The position numbers and the translations under genes are program-made. The notes beneath the pieces are model-generated. The model was given only the letters and a program-made list of their open reading frames with translations. It was not told the origin of the DNA and searched no databases. This document shows positions 52,801 through 62,172 of a DNA stretch of 64,000 bases, piece by piece. How positions within the stretch are numbered: position 1 is the stretch's first letter; the number at the start of each line of letters is the position of its first letter. The stretch is taken from positions 4,244,001 to 4,308,000 of the forward strand of contig NZ_JAUCBR010000004.1 of NCBI RefSeq assembly GCF_034676725.1, written 5' to 3'. This stretch comes from Denitromonas sp. GTDB lineage: Bacteria; Pseudomonadota; Gammaproteobacteria; Burkholderiales; Rhodocyclaceae.

Positions 52801-53670
52801 GTAGTGGGCGCCAAAGGACGATTCCTGCGATCCGCCCCACGGATCGGTCGCGCAGATCCACCACTGGTTGAGCAAGGTGCCGGGGTAGTTGGTGTAGACC
52901 GGGCCGTAGCCGATGTAGGCCAGATCATGCCCCCATTGCGCACACGAGCCGATGATCCGGCCGTCGCGGATCTGCGCCCCGCCGTAGAAGCTGACCATGT
53001 CGTGGTAACCCGTTTTCACGACATTCCTGCCGTCCACGTCCGCAAAGAACGTCTGCAGATTGGGATAGCCCTGCACCGACTGCCGCGGCAGGAGCGGCTC
53101 GTACTCCTTGTCACGATCCGACGAGAACATCACCCGGAGTCGGCCATTCTGATTGACGAACACCGGCGTCACATCGTGCTGGCCGGGTACATAGGGCCAC
53201 TCCTGCGTCCGGCCCGTGGTGAGGTCGTGGATGGCCACATTGGCGCCGGATACACCTGCGATGATGCGGTTTTTCGACCCGCAGGCCGTGTCCCACTGGC
53301 TACCGCGATACACGGTGAACGCCACCTGGGTGCCGTCGAACGACAGCCGCGGGTCGGTGGGCATGCAGATCTGCCCGGTCGCCGCGCAGTCATACAAGAC
53401 CGAAATCCGTCCCGTAGCGTCCCGCCGCATCAACCGGCCCGGGCCGCTGATGCCATTCGAGCCGCGCCCCGCAGGTTTTTGATTGTTCAGCCGGTTGTTG
53501 ACTTCCGGCAACGAGATGCACACATCCGGGTGGTCGAAGGTCTCGCCCTGAAACCGCGACGGGGTGCGATCGATATCGAACTCCACCCAGATCAAGGGCG
53601 TTGTCGTATCGTCTGCGGCCAGAACCTGTCCGGCCAGCACGACAATCCACCCAGCCAGTTGCCAACGCAT
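49827..53670 (-). pseudogene. Giant secreted fusion: propeller-like region, two-haem cytochrome c, alpha/beta hydrolase; apparent +1 frameshift near the end
   Basis: Repaired length about 1280 residues. Signal peptide 1-18 (QVLA-AD). About 20-450: repeats of DGTQVAF/SSDRDKEYE type, propeller-like and reminiscent of hydrazine-synthase-alpha-like proteins. Two haem c sites: CGGCH (near 625) and CVSCH (near 674, after YNADIVPILNRR as in planctomycete-type cytochromes). About 860-1140: esterase-like alpha/beta hydrolase with nucleophile motif GGSMGGGG (near 989) and a His-rich WVHNGHN near 1110. In the sequence as given, the frame stops at 50227 (FTQSNR), but the adjoining frame continues GNHPLSAPARLDV through a beta-rich 130-residue tail (GGGIPDQPRYITVNV) to 49827. 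Removing one T in GTTCGAC (50233-50239) joins them and gives STGNHP. Substrate unknown. Confidence 0.75.
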
Positions 53671-54030
53671 GTACCCGCCCCTTCCCACCGGGCGGCCAAC
53701 CGGGTCATGCCACGGCGGGCGGCCGCCTCCGAGGATCAGATTTGCGTACAGGCCCACGGCGCCGGCCGAGGGGACGTGCGTCGCCCCGGCGGCTGACTCG
53801 GCCACCTGTACCAAAGATGATTGAGGGGATAGTGCGCCTTGCAGGCGGGCATGTGAACCGCCGCCCCGGCCCGCCAAACCGGGCCACGACAGCGACCGCC
53901 AGCGCGAACCACCAACCGGTGCGCGCCACTGAGCGCATGCGGCGACGCAGCGCCGCCGCCGTGGAGGCTACAGACTCTTACACACTGGCCACGCCTGACG
54001 ACACGCTCGTGCGCCAGGCGTGCCTCTCGA
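53671..54030. other. 360-base intergenic region
   Basis: Lies between the start of the giant hydrolase gene and the end of metZ, both on the minus strand. No supported gene; short frames here read as Pro/Arg-rich noise. A near-perfect 11-base inverted repeat, CACGCCTGACG/CGCCAGGCGTG (53990-54022), just beyond the metZ stop may stabilise the metZ mRNA end, but no T-run follows. No promoter with good -35/-10 boxes was seen for the hydrolase gene. Confidence 0.5.
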
Positions 54031-55212
54031 TCAGCGCGACAACCCGGCCAGGTCTGCCTGCAGGTCAGCCACCGACTCCAGCCCCACGGCCAGGCGGATC
54101 AAGCCTTCGCCGATGCCGCTCGCCGCACGCGCTTCGGCCGAGATCCGCCCGTGCGTGGTGGACGCCGGATGCGTGATGGTGGTTTTGGTGTCGCCGAGGT
54201 TGGCGGTGATGGAAATCAGGCGGGTCGCGTCGATCAGGCGCCACGCCGCTTCGCGACCGCCGACCACATCAAAGCTCACGATGGCGCCGCCCGAGCCCTG
54301 CTGGCGCATGGCCAGTTGATGCTGCGGGTGGGAACTGAGCCCCGGGTAGTACACCCGCGCCACCTGGGGCTGGGCCTCGAGCCACTGCGCCATGGCCAGC
54401 GCGTTGGCACTCTGGGCGTCCATCCGGATGCGCAGGGTTTCGAGCCCCTTGAGGATCACCCACGCATTGAACGGCGACAGGCACGGCCCGGCCGTGCGCA
54501 GGAAGCGGAAGACTTCGTCGACCAGCGCGGCGCCACCGACCACCGCGCCGCCCAGTACCCGGCCTTGACCGTCGAGGTACTTGGTGGCCGAATGGATGAC
54601 CAGATCGGCACCGAGTGCCAGCGGTTTTTGCAGCGCCGGCGTGCAGAAGCAGTTATCGACGGCCAGCAGCGCACCATGGCGGTGTGCCACCTCGGCCACG
54701 GCGGCGATGTCGACCAGTTCGGTCAGCGGATTGGATGGCGTTTCGACAAAAAACAGCTTGGTGTTGGCACGCGCCGCCGCGTCGTAGGCCGCAATGTCGG
54801 CTGCCGGGACGAAGGTGGTCTCGATACCGAAGCGCGAGAACACATTGCCGAAGAGTTGCTGCGTCGATCCGAACAGCCCTTGCGAGGCGACCACATGATC
54901 GCCGGTCTTGAGCAAGGCCATGACCATCGACAAAATGGCGGCCATGCCAGAGGCCGTGGCGACGCAGGCTTCACCCCCCTCGAGCGCCGCCAGGCGAGAC
55001 TGCAAGGCGGTGACCGTGGGGTTGGTGAAGCGCGCGTAGACATTGCCCGGCTCTTCGCCCGAAAACCGCGCCGCGGCCTGGGCGGCATTGTCGAACACGA
55101 AGCTGGATGTCAGATACATCGCCTCGCTGTGTTCGTTGAACTGGCTGCGCTCTATCCCGGCGCGAACGGCCAGCGTATCGAAATCGAGCGAAGGCTCGGT
55201 GTGATCAGCCAC
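54031..55212 (-). CDS. metZ: O-succinylhomoserine sulfhydrylase
   Basis: 393 residues from GTG 55212. PLP enzyme of the Cys/Met metabolism family, making homocysteine from O-succinylhomoserine and sulfide. Seen: the N-terminal LDFDTLAVRAGIERSQFNEHSEAMYLT-type start, YARFTNPTV, the SGMAAI loop, VDNCFCTP, and the PLP lysine in HSATKYLDGQGR. Thirteen bases after purF; purF-metZ adjacency is typical in beta- and gammaproteobacteria and supports MetZ over cystathionine synthase. Confidence 0.93.
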   Translation of the reverse strand: MADHTEPSLDFDTLAVRAGIERSQFNEHSEAMYLTSSFVFDNAAQAAARFSGEEPGNVYARFTNPTVTALQSRLAALEGGEACVATASGMAAILSMVMALLKTGDHVVASQGLFGSTQQLFGNVFSRFGIETTFVPAADIAAYDAAARANTKLFFVETPSNPLTELVDIAAVAEVAHRHGALLAVDNCFCTPALQKPLALGADLVIHSATKYLDGQGRVLGGAVVGGAALVDEVFRFLRTAGPCLSPFNAWVILKGLETLRIRMDAQSANALAMAQWLEAQPQVARVYYPGLSSHPQHQLAMRQQGSGGAIVSFDVVGGREAAWRLIDATRLISITANLGDTKTTITHPASTTHGRISAEARAASGIGEGLIRLAVGLESVADLQADLAGLSR

Positions 55213-55225
55213 GCAAAATCCCTTG

Positions 55226-56764
55226 TTAATCCGAAGTGTCCGAGGCGAGGTTCAAGTCGAGCTGGTTGGCCGCCGGCCCGCCGTCGGCGTCTTCGACGGT
55301 CACCGGCGCCGAACCACGACGGTGCTCGATACCGTGGAGGTAGTCCGCCGTGACATCGCCGGTCACATACTTGCCGTCGAAACAGGAGGTTTCGAAGTAC
55401 TGGATGGACGGGTTGATCGCCCGCACCGACGCACGCAGATCGTCAAGATCCTGATACAACAGGCCGTCCGCGCCGATGGCGGCGCAGATTTCGGACTCGT
55501 CGCGATCCGCGCCGATCAGCTCGGCCCGGGTCGGCATGTCGATACCGTAGACGTTGGCATGGCGCACCGGCGGCGCGGCCGAAGCGAAATACACCTTGGT
55601 GGCACCCGCATCGCGCGCCATGTTGACGATCTCCTGGCTCGTCGTGCCACGCACGATGGAGTCATCGACCAGCAACACCCGCTTGCCCTTGAATTCCTGG
55701 TGAATGGTGTTCAGTTTCTGACGCACCGACTTACGGCGCACGGCCTGGCCCGGCATGATGAAGGTGCGGCCGATGTAGCGATTCTTGACGAAGCCTTCGC
55801 GGTACGGCACCCCGAGCTGGTTCGCCATCTCCAGCGCCGCCGGGCGGCTGGAGTCGGGAATCGGGATGACCACGTCGATCTCGACATGCGGCATGACACG
55901 CCGGAACTTGGCAGCGAGATACTCGCCCATCTTCAGGCGCGCCTCATAGACCGACACGCCATCGATCAACGAGTCCGGTCGGGCCAGATACACATACTCG
56001 AACATGCACGGCGCATGCACCGTCGATTCGGCACAGGCGCGGCTGCGGAAGTTGCCTTCCATGTCGATCACCACCGCCTCGCCCGGCTCCACATCGCGCA
56101 GCAGCTTGAAACCGAGGGCGTCGACCGCCACGCTCTCCGACGACACGATCCACTCCGTGCCCCCCGGCGCATCATTGCGACCGATCACCAGCGGGCGGAT
56201 GCCGTAGGGATCACGGAAGGCCAGCAGGCCGTAGCCGGCAATCATCACGACCGCGGCATAAGCGCCGCGGCAACGCCGATGCACGGCAGCGACCGCCTGG
56301 AAGATCGCGTTCTCGTCCAGCTTGCAGCCATTGGAGGCCGCCTGCAGTTCGTGCGCGAGCACGTTGAGCAGCACTTCCGAATCCGAATTGGTGTTGATGT
56401 GGCGCAGGTCGGCGAGAAACATCTCGCGCTTGAGCTCTTCGGAATTGGTCAGGTTGCCGTTGTGCGCCAGCATCAGGCCGAACGGCGAATTGACGTAGAA
56501 CGGCTGCGCTTCGGCCGCGTTATAGGCCGATCCCGCCGTCGGGTAGCGCACATGCCCGATGCCCCAGTTGCCCTGCAGGTTGCGCATGTTTCGCGTGCGA
56601 AACACATCGCGCACCAGCCCCGAGCCCTTGTGCATCAGGAAGCGCCCACCCTCGGTGGTCGCAATGCCGGCTGCATCCTGCCCGCGGTGCTGCAACACCT
56701 GCAGCCCGTCGTAGAGCAACTGATTGACCGCCGTTGTTGCGACAACCCCTAGAATCCCGCACAT
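55226..56764 (-). CDS. purF: Amidophosphoribosyltransferase
   Basis: 512 residues. First step of purine synthesis. The mature N-terminus is MCGILGVV with the nucleophile Cys2 directly after Met, and there is no propeptide, as in the E. coli type. Glutaminase domain has GNLTNSEEL; PRPP-binding VLLVDDSIVRGTT is in the phosphoribosyltransferase half. Eight bases after cvpA. Confidence 0.98.
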   Translation of the reverse strand: MCGILGVVATTAVNQLLYDGLQVLQHRGQDAAGIATTEGGRFLMHKGSGLVRDVFRTRNMRNLQGNWGIGHVRYPTAGSAYNAAEAQPFYVNSPFGLMLAHNGNLTNSEELKREMFLADLRHINTNSDSEVLLNVLAHELQAASNGCKLDENAIFQAVAAVHRRCRGAYAAVVMIAGYGLLAFRDPYGIRPLVIGRNDAPGGTEWIVSSESVAVDALGFKLLRDVEPGEAVVIDMEGNFRSRACAESTVHAPCMFEYVYLARPDSLIDGVSVYEARLKMGEYLAAKFRRVMPHVEIDVVIPIPDSSRPAALEMANQLGVPYREGFVKNRYIGRTFIMPGQAVRRKSVRQKLNTIHQEFKGKRVLLVDDSIVRGTTSQEIVNMARDAGATKVYFASAAPPVRHANVYGIDMPTRAELIGADRDESEICAAIGADGLLYQDLDDLRASVRAINPSIQYFETSCFDGKYVTGDVTADYLHGIEHRRGSAPVTVEDADGGPAANQLDLNLASDTSD

Positions 56765-56772
56765 GCCATCAC

Positions 56773-57264
56773 CTATCGAAAACTCACCCGTTCCGCCACC
56801 ATGTCGGGCATCCAGGGTTTCGCCGCCACCACGGCCGTCTCAAGCAGCGGCGAGAACATCGCCGCCTCCCACCACGGGGCCCGAGACACACCGCTCGCGC
56901 CCCCCAAAGCTACCAGCAAACATGCAATCGCCACGGCCTTTGCCGTACCGAAGAGCGCGCCAAACCCGCGATCCACAAAACCCAGCCCGACGGCGTGGAT
57001 GAGCGCACGCAGCACATAGCGCACCACGGCCACCGCCACCAGCACGGTCAGGAAAATCAGCGCGAATCCGGCCAGATAGGCAAACGCCGGTTCGCTCAAC
57101 CAATCGACGAACAACACGCCGGCCTGTCCGGCAAACATGCGCGCCGCGATGAAGGCCAGCACCCAGCCGGCAATGGCCAGCACCTCGCTGATCAGGCCAC
57201 GCCAGAAACCGAGAATGGCCATCAAGCCCAGCAGGCCGAGGAACGCGTAGTCGAAAACTGTCAT
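56773..57264 (-). CDS. cvpA: CvpA family membrane protein
   Basis: 163 residues, four predicted helices (MTVFDYAFLGLLGLMAILGFWRG-type N-terminus; FALIFLTVLVAVAVVRYVL). Named for colicin V production; the family seems to act in envelope homeostasis. Directly upstream of purF, as in E. coli. Confidence 0.92.
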   Translation of the reverse strand: MTVFDYAFLGLLGLMAILGFWRGLISEVLAIAGWVLAFIAARMFAGQAGVLFVDWLSEPAFAYLAGFALIFLTVLVAVAVVRYVLRALIHAVGLGFVDRGFGALFGTAKAVAIACLLVALGGASGVSRAPWWEAAMFSPLLETAVVAAKPWMPDMVAERVSFR

Positions 57265-57280
57265 CGTGTCGCCCTGCGGC

Positions 57281-57958
57281 TCAACCGCGGGCCATCACCA
57301 CACCCTTGAAGCCGGCCTTCTCAAGCTGGCCCGCCGCCTTCTCGGCCGCATCACGGGAGGGATACGGGCCGACACGCACACGCGTCGTCGCCCCGACCTT
57401 CTGGGTAAACACCTTGAACCCCTTGGCACGCACCTGCCCGGCCAGCGTGGTCGCGCTGTCTTCGTTGCCATAGGCGCCGAGCTGGACGACAAAGGCCTCG
57501 CCCGAGGCCACGGGGGCCGCCGGCTTGAGCAGCTTGCCCGCCAGGATCGCTTCGACCCGCGCGCGCTCGTCCGCTGTCGGCACCGCCGCGGGCTTGTCGT
57601 TCGCCGGTTCGGCGCGTGGCGCTGCCGGCTTGGGCTCCGGCGTCGCCGGCTTGGCTTCGGGTTTATCAACCACGGGCGCCTTGGCCACAGGCTCGGCCGG
57701 TGCCGGCTCGACGACCGGCGCCGGCGGAAGGTTGGCTTCGGCCACCGGCGGCTGGGGCGGCACATCGATGCGACGCTGGGCGAAATTCTCGCCTTCCTGG
57801 CTGGGGATGCGAACCTGGATGTCCTCGCCGACCGGCTTGGGGGCCGGGTCCATGACCATCGGGAGGACAATCACTGCCAGCAAGGCAAGCGCCGCGGCGC
57901 CCACCAGTCGGCGGCGGGCTCGCTTTTTCAGATCGGTCTGGGCGTCGTCGGTCGCCAT
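57281..57958 (-). CDS. SPOR-domain cell-division protein (DedD-like)
   Basis: 225 residues. Short cytoplasmic N-terminus with RRRLVGAAALALL leading into one membrane helix (about 14-33), a Pro/Ala/Glu-rich periplasmic spacer, and a C-terminal SPOR domain (about 148-222: FVVQLGAYGNEDSATTLAGQV, TRVRVGPYPSRDAAEKAAGQL) that binds denuded septal glycan. Order folC-SPOR-cvpA-purF equals E. coli folC-dedD-cvpA-purF, so this is the DedD counterpart. Confidence 0.92.
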   Translation of the reverse strand: MATDDAQTDLKKRARRRLVGAAALALLAVIVLPMVMDPAPKPVGEDIQVRIPSQEGENFAQRRIDVPPQPPVAEANLPPAPVVEPAPAEPVAKAPVVDKPEAKPATPEPKPAAPRAEPANDKPAAVPTADERARVEAILAGKLLKPAAPVASGEAFVVQLGAYGNEDSATTLAGQVRAKGFKVFTQKVGATTRVRVGPYPSRDAAEKAAGQLEKAGFKGVVMARG

Positions 57959-57966
57959 GGAGAAAC

Positions 57967-59247
57967 TCAGCGTTCAGCGCGAATGGCGACCAGTGCATCG
58001 GCCACCGTCAGGAAGGAACCAAAGACGATGATTCTATCACCGTCCTGCGCCGCTGCCCGGGCAGCCCGATAGGCGTCAGCGGGCGACGCGTAGCGCGCAT
58101 CGCCCACCGCGATACCGGCCGCCGACATGCGCGCCGCAAGATCATCCGCCGACAGGCCTCTCGGGCCAGGCAGGGAGGCCGGCAGCCAATGGTCGACACG
58201 GCTCTGGATCCGCGCCAGCGACGCCTCGACGGCCTTGTCGGCCATCATGCCGACCACCGCCCAGGTTTCCGGGTAGTAGCCCATGTTGGCGAGGTTCTCG
58301 GCGAGCACCCCCACGGCCTGCGGGTTGTGCGCCACATCGAGTACCACGGCCGGCTGGCCGGGCAGGGTCTGGAAGCGCCCCGGCAGCTCGACCAGCATCA
58401 TGCCCTCGCGCACTGCCTGCATCGGCACCGGCAGGCGATCGCGAATGGCCTCCAGGGCGGCCATTGCCGCGCTGGCGTTGAGCAACTGGTTGGCGCCACG
58501 CAGCGCCGGATAGGCCAAGCCGCCGCGTTTGACGCCGGGGCCCCAGAACGCCCATTGGGTGCGATCGCCGGAGAAACCGAAATCCCGGCCGCTGATCTGC
58601 AACGGCGCGCCAACTTCCGCGGCCACTGCGGCGACGGATTCGGGCGGTTGCGGGTCGGCACAGATGGCGGGTCGACCGGCGCGGAAAATACCAGCCTTCT
58701 CGCGGCCGATCGCCTCGCGCGTATCACCGAGGTATTCCATGTGATCCATGGCGATACTGGTGACGATGGCGCAGTCCGAATCGAAGATATTGGTGGCGTC
58801 GAGCCGGCCACCGAGCCCGACTTCAAGAATGATGACGTCGAGCGCGGCCTCGGCAAAGCAGGCCCAGGCGGCCAGTGTGCCGTGCTCGAAATAGGTGAGA
58901 TAGGTGTCGCCGCGCGCGGCTTCGACCTGCGCGAAGGCCGCTGCCAGCGTGGCATCGTCGACCTCGAAGCCGTTGATGCGCACCCGTTCGTTGTAGCGCA
59001 TCAGGTGGGGCGAGGTGTACAGGCCCACGCGATAGCCGGCGGCCAGGCAGATGGCTTCGAGCAGCGCACAGGTCGAGCCCTTGCCATTGGTACCGGCGAC
59101 GGTGATCACCACCGCATCGGAGGTCTGGCCCATGGCGTCGCGGACCGCGGCGACCCGCGCCAGACCCAGTTCGATACGCTGGCCGTGACGGGCTTCGATC
59201 AGGGCCAACCATCCGGCGAGATCGCCGGGCAAGACGGAATCAGGCAT
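57967..59247 (-). CDS. folC: Bifunctional dihydrofolate/folylpolyglutamate synthase
   Basis: 426 residues. Mur-ligase-like fold: ATP loop TVAGTNGKGSTCA, SPHLMRYNERVRING, the metal-binding DHMEYLG, and AHNPQAV. Adds glutamate to dihydropteroate and to folates. Starts eight bases inside the end of accD. Confidence 0.96.
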   Translation of the reverse strand: MPDSVLPGDLAGWLALIEARHGQRIELGLARVAAVRDAMGQTSDAVVITVAGTNGKGSTCALLEAICLAAGYRVGLYTSPHLMRYNERVRINGFEVDDATLAAAFAQVEAARGDTYLTYFEHGTLAAWACFAEAALDVIILEVGLGGRLDATNIFDSDCAIVTSIAMDHMEYLGDTREAIGREKAGIFRAGRPAICADPQPPESVAAVAAEVGAPLQISGRDFGFSGDRTQWAFWGPGVKRGGLAYPALRGANQLLNASAAMAALEAIRDRLPVPMQAVREGMMLVELPGRFQTLPGQPAVVLDVAHNPQAVGVLAENLANMGYYPETWAVVGMMADKAVEASLARIQSRVDHWLPASLPGPRGLSADDLAARMSAAGIAVGDARYASPADAYRAARAAAQDGDRIIVFGSFLTVADALVAIRAER

Positions 59248-60109
59248 GCGTGGCGGGCTGGCGGGTCAGGAGTGTGAGCAAATCGGCGAGGCGCTGACGC
59301 ATCTCGCGTCGGTCGACAATCATGTCGATCGCCCCTTTATCGAGCAGGAATTCGGCGCGCTGGAAGCCTTCAGGCAGCTTCTCGCGCACGGTCTGCTCGA
59401 TCACGCGCGGCCCGGCAAAGCCGATCAGCGCATTGGGCTCGGCGATCACCACATCGCCCATGAAGGCGAAGCTGGCCGACACCCCGCCCATGGTCGGGTC
59501 GGTCAGGATCGAAATGAACGGCAGCTTGCGCGCGGCGAGCTGGTTGATGGCGGCAGTGGTCTTGGCCATCTGCATCAGCGAGAACAGGCCTTCCTGCATG
59601 CGGGCACCGCCGGTCGCGGTCACACAGATGAAGGGGACGCGCTGTTCGATGGCAGCCTGCACGCCGCGAGCGAAGCGCTCGCCGACCACGGAGCCCATCG
59701 ACCCGCCGAGAAAATCGAACTCGAAGCAGGCAACCACCACCGGCACGCTCAGGATCGCCCCCTGCAAGACCACCAGGGCATCCTGCTCGCCGGTCTCGCG
59801 TGCGGCTGCCTTCAGGCGGTCGGGATAACGTTTGGAGTCCTTGAACTTGAGCAGGTCCATCGGCGTGACTTCGGCACCGATCTCGAACCGGCCTTCCGGA
59901 TCGAGCATCAGGTTCAGCCGCTCGCGTGCGCGAATGCGCTGATGATGGCCGCACTTGGGGCAGACACTGTGGTTGCTCTCGAGGTCGGAGCGGTACAGCA
60001 CGGCCTCGCAGGCCGGGCATTTGCTCCACAGCCCTTCGGGAATGGACTTGCGGGCTGCGCTGTCGTCGCGCTTGATTTTCGGGGGCAGCAGCTTCTGAAG
60101 CCAACTCAT
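59240..60109 (-). CDS. accD: Acetyl-CoA carboxylase carboxyltransferase, beta subunit
   Basis: 289 residues. N-terminal zinc ribbon C-x2-C-x15-C-x2-C (CPACEAVLYR ... VCPKC), then the crotonase-like carboxyltransferase domain with GGARMQEGLFSLMQMAKT and LTDPTMGGVSASFA. First step of fatty acid synthesis. Overlaps trpA by four bases; trpB-trpA-accD-folC is a conserved string. Confidence 0.97.
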   Translation of the reverse strand: MSWLQKLLPPKIKRDDSAARKSIPEGLWSKCPACEAVLYRSDLESNHSVCPKCGHHQRIRARERLNLMLDPEGRFEIGAEVTPMDLLKFKDSKRYPDRLKAAARETGEQDALVVLQGAILSVPVVVACFEFDFLGGSMGSVVGERFARGVQAAIEQRVPFICVTATGGARMQEGLFSLMQMAKTTAAINQLAARKLPFISILTDPTMGGVSASFAFMGDVVIAEPNALIGFAGPRVIEQTVREKLPEGFQRAEFLLDKGAIDMIVDRREMRQRLADLLTLLTRQPATHA

Positions 60110-60921
60110 GACTGGTTCTCTCCAAGACTGTCGAGCGCCTCGCGAATGGCGCGCATGAAGGCGGTGACGCGTGCAGGCGCGTCGGCCGGCCCGGCCTGTT
60201 CGATTTCTTCGATGATGCGGCTGCCGATCACCACGGCATCGGCCACCGCGCCGACAGCCTTGGCCGTTTCCGCATCGCGAATGCCGAAGCCCACGCCCAC
60301 CGGCATGCCGACACGCTCGCGGATCATCGGGATGCGCTTGGCCACTTCATCCAGATCCAGCTTGGCCGATCCGGTCACGCCCTTGAGGGAGACATAGTAG
60401 ATGTAGCCACTGCCCGCCTTGGCGACGTCGCCGATACGCGCTTCGATCGAGGTGGGCGCAAGCAGGAAGATCGGGTCGATGCCCGCGTCCTTGGCCAGCT
60501 GGGCAAAGGCGACGCACTCCTGCGGCGGGTAGTCCACCACCAGCACGCCGTCGACGCCGGCCCTGGCCGCCGCCGCGACGAACACCTCGGCCCCCATCGC
60601 CTCGATCGGATTGGCGTAGCCCATCAGGACCACGGGCGTCGCCGAGTCGGTCTCACGGAAGCGCTCGACGATGGCCAGCACCTTGCGCAGGGACATCCCG
60701 GCGGCCAGCGCACGCTCGGAGGCGCGCTGGATGGTCGGCCCGTCGGCCATCGGGTCTGAAAACGGAACACCGAGCTCGATGATGTCGGCACCGCCGTCGA
60801 CCAGCGCCTGCATCAGCGGCAGTGTCAGCTCGGGCGACGGGTCGCCCGCGGTAATGAACGGAATCAGTCCGCGCCGGCCGGCGGCACGCAACTGCTCGAA
60901 ACGCGATTGAATTCGTGACAT
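60106..60921 (-). CDS. trpA: Tryptophan synthase, alpha subunit
   Basis: 271 residues. Cleaves indole-glycerol phosphate to indole. Catalytic glutamate in DIIELGVPFSDPMADGP and aspartate in VLVVDYPPQE; phosphate site VGFGIRD. ATG 60921 (MSRIQSRFEQLR) is preferred over ATG 60927. 39 bases from trpB, with a perfect inverted repeat in the gap. Confidence 0.97.
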   Translation of the reverse strand: MSRIQSRFEQLRAAGRRGLIPFITAGDPSPELTLPLMQALVDGGADIIELGVPFSDPMADGPTIQRASERALAAGMSLRKVLAIVERFRETDSATPVVLMGYANPIEAMGAEVFVAAAARAGVDGVLVVDYPPQECVAFAQLAKDAGIDPIFLLAPTSIEARIGDVAKAGSGYIYYVSLKGVTGSAKLDLDEVAKRIPMIRERVGMPVGVGFGIRDAETAKAVGAVADAVVIGSRIIEEIEQAGPADAPARVTAFMRAIREALDSLGENQS

Positions 60922-60933
60922 AAACACCTACAT

Positions 60934-60954
60934 GCCGGAGGCACTGCCTCCGGC
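60934..60954. repeat. Perfect inverted repeat between trpB and trpA
   Basis: GCCGGAGGCA c TGCCTCCGGC: ten paired bases with a one-base centre. No T-run on either side, so it is not a classical terminator. In RNA it would be a hairpin right after the trpB stop and may tune trpA relative to trpB, or serve as a protein site. Confidence 0.6.
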
Positions 60955-60960
60955 CGGAAA

Positions 60961-62172
60961 TCAGAACTGGATGCCGGACTTTTCCGCCACCGTGTGCATG
61001 TCCTTGTCGCCACGACCGGACAGATTCACCAGCAGCACCTTGTCCTTCGACAGCGTCGGAGCCAGCTGCGCGGCATAGGCCAGGGCATGCGACGACTCAA
61101 GGGCCGGGATAATACCTTCGTAGCGGCACAAATCGTGAAATGCCTGCAGCGCCTCGGCATCGGTCACGCCGACATATTCGGCGCGATGGCGGTCCTTGAG
61201 CCAGGCGTGCTCGGGTCCGACGCCGGGGTAATCCAGGCCTGCCGAGATCGAGTGGGTCTCGATGATCTGACCGTCTTCGTTCTGCAGCAGATAGGTGCGA
61301 TTGCCGTGCAGCACACCGGGTTTGCCGGCCGACAGCGACGCCGCATGGCGGCCGGAATCGAGCCCGTCGCCGGCTGCCTCGACACCGATCAGCTTGACGT
61401 CGGTGTACGGAATATAGGGATAGAAGATGCCCATCGCGTTCGACCCGCCGCCAACGCAGGCGATCACCGCATCGGGCTGGCGACCGGCCATCTCCGGCAT
61501 CTGGGTCAGGCATTCCTCGCCAATGACTTTCTGGAAGTCCCGCACCAGTTGCGGATAGGGGTGCGGACCGGCCACGGTACCGATGATGTAGAAGGTGTCG
61601 TGGATGTTGGTCACCCAGTCGCGCATGGCCTCGTTGAGCGCATCCTTGAGCGTGCGCGAGCCGGAGCTGACCGGCACCACGGTGGCGCCCAGCAGCTTCA
61701 TGCGATAGACGTTGGCCGCCTGCCGGCGCACGTCTTCCTCACCCATATAGACCACGCACTCGAGGCCGTAGCGTGCCGCCACCGTGGCCGTTGCCACGCC
61801 GTGCTGTCCGGCGCCGGTTTCGGCGATCACACGTGGCTTGCCCATGTGGCGGGCGAGCAGCGCCTGGCCGATGCAGTTGTTGATCTTGTGGGCGCCGGTG
61901 TGGTTGAGGTCTTCGCGCTTGAGATAGATCTGCGCGCCGCCGAGCAGCTCGGACCAGCGCCGGGCATGGTAGATCGGGCTCGGCCGGCCAACGAAGTGGC
62001 GCAGCTCGTAGCGGTACTCGTCCATGAAGGCGGGATCCTGCTGGCACGCTGCGTAGGCTTCACGCAGGCTGTCCAAGGCGGGGATCAGGGTTTCTGCAAC
62101 GAACACGCCACCATAGGGGCCAAAGTGGCCCTGCGCGTCCGGCATCTGATACGGCGTGTCAGCCATCTGCAT
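60961..62172 (-). CDS. trpB: Tryptophan synthase, beta subunit
   Basis: 403 residues from ATG 62172, which has GGAG six bases upstream; an ATG six bases later would lose two residues. PLP lysine in REDLNHTGAHKINN, catalytic glutamate in GEEDVRRQAANV-type region, phosphate loop GGGSNAMG. Condenses indole with serine. Start lies within the last bases of trpF. Confidence 0.98.
   Translation of the reverse strand: MQMADTPYQMPDAQGHFGPYGGVFVAETLIPALDSLREAYAACQQDPAFMDEYRYELRHFVGRPSPIYHARRWSELLGGAQIYLKREDLNHTGAHKINNCIGQALLARHMGKPRVIAETGAGQHGVATATVAARYGLECVVYMGEEDVRRQAANVYRMKLLGATVVPVSSGSRTLKDALNEAMRDWVTNIHDTFYIIGTVAGPHPYPQLVRDFQKVIGEECLTQMPEMAGRQPDAVIACVGGGSNAMGIFYPYIPYTDVKLIGVEAAGDGLDSGRHAASLSAGKPGVLHGNRTYLLQNEDGQIIETHSISAGLDYPGVGPEHAWLKDRHRAEYVGVTDAEALQAFHDLCRYEGIIPALESSHALAYAAQLAPTLSKDKVLLVNLSGRGDKDMHTVAEKSGIQF

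Noticed and set aside
53705..53938. Short minus-strand frame upstream of the giant hydrolase
   Set aside because: Pro/Arg-rich, no RBS, reads like noise; the hydrolase signal peptide at 53670 marks the true start.
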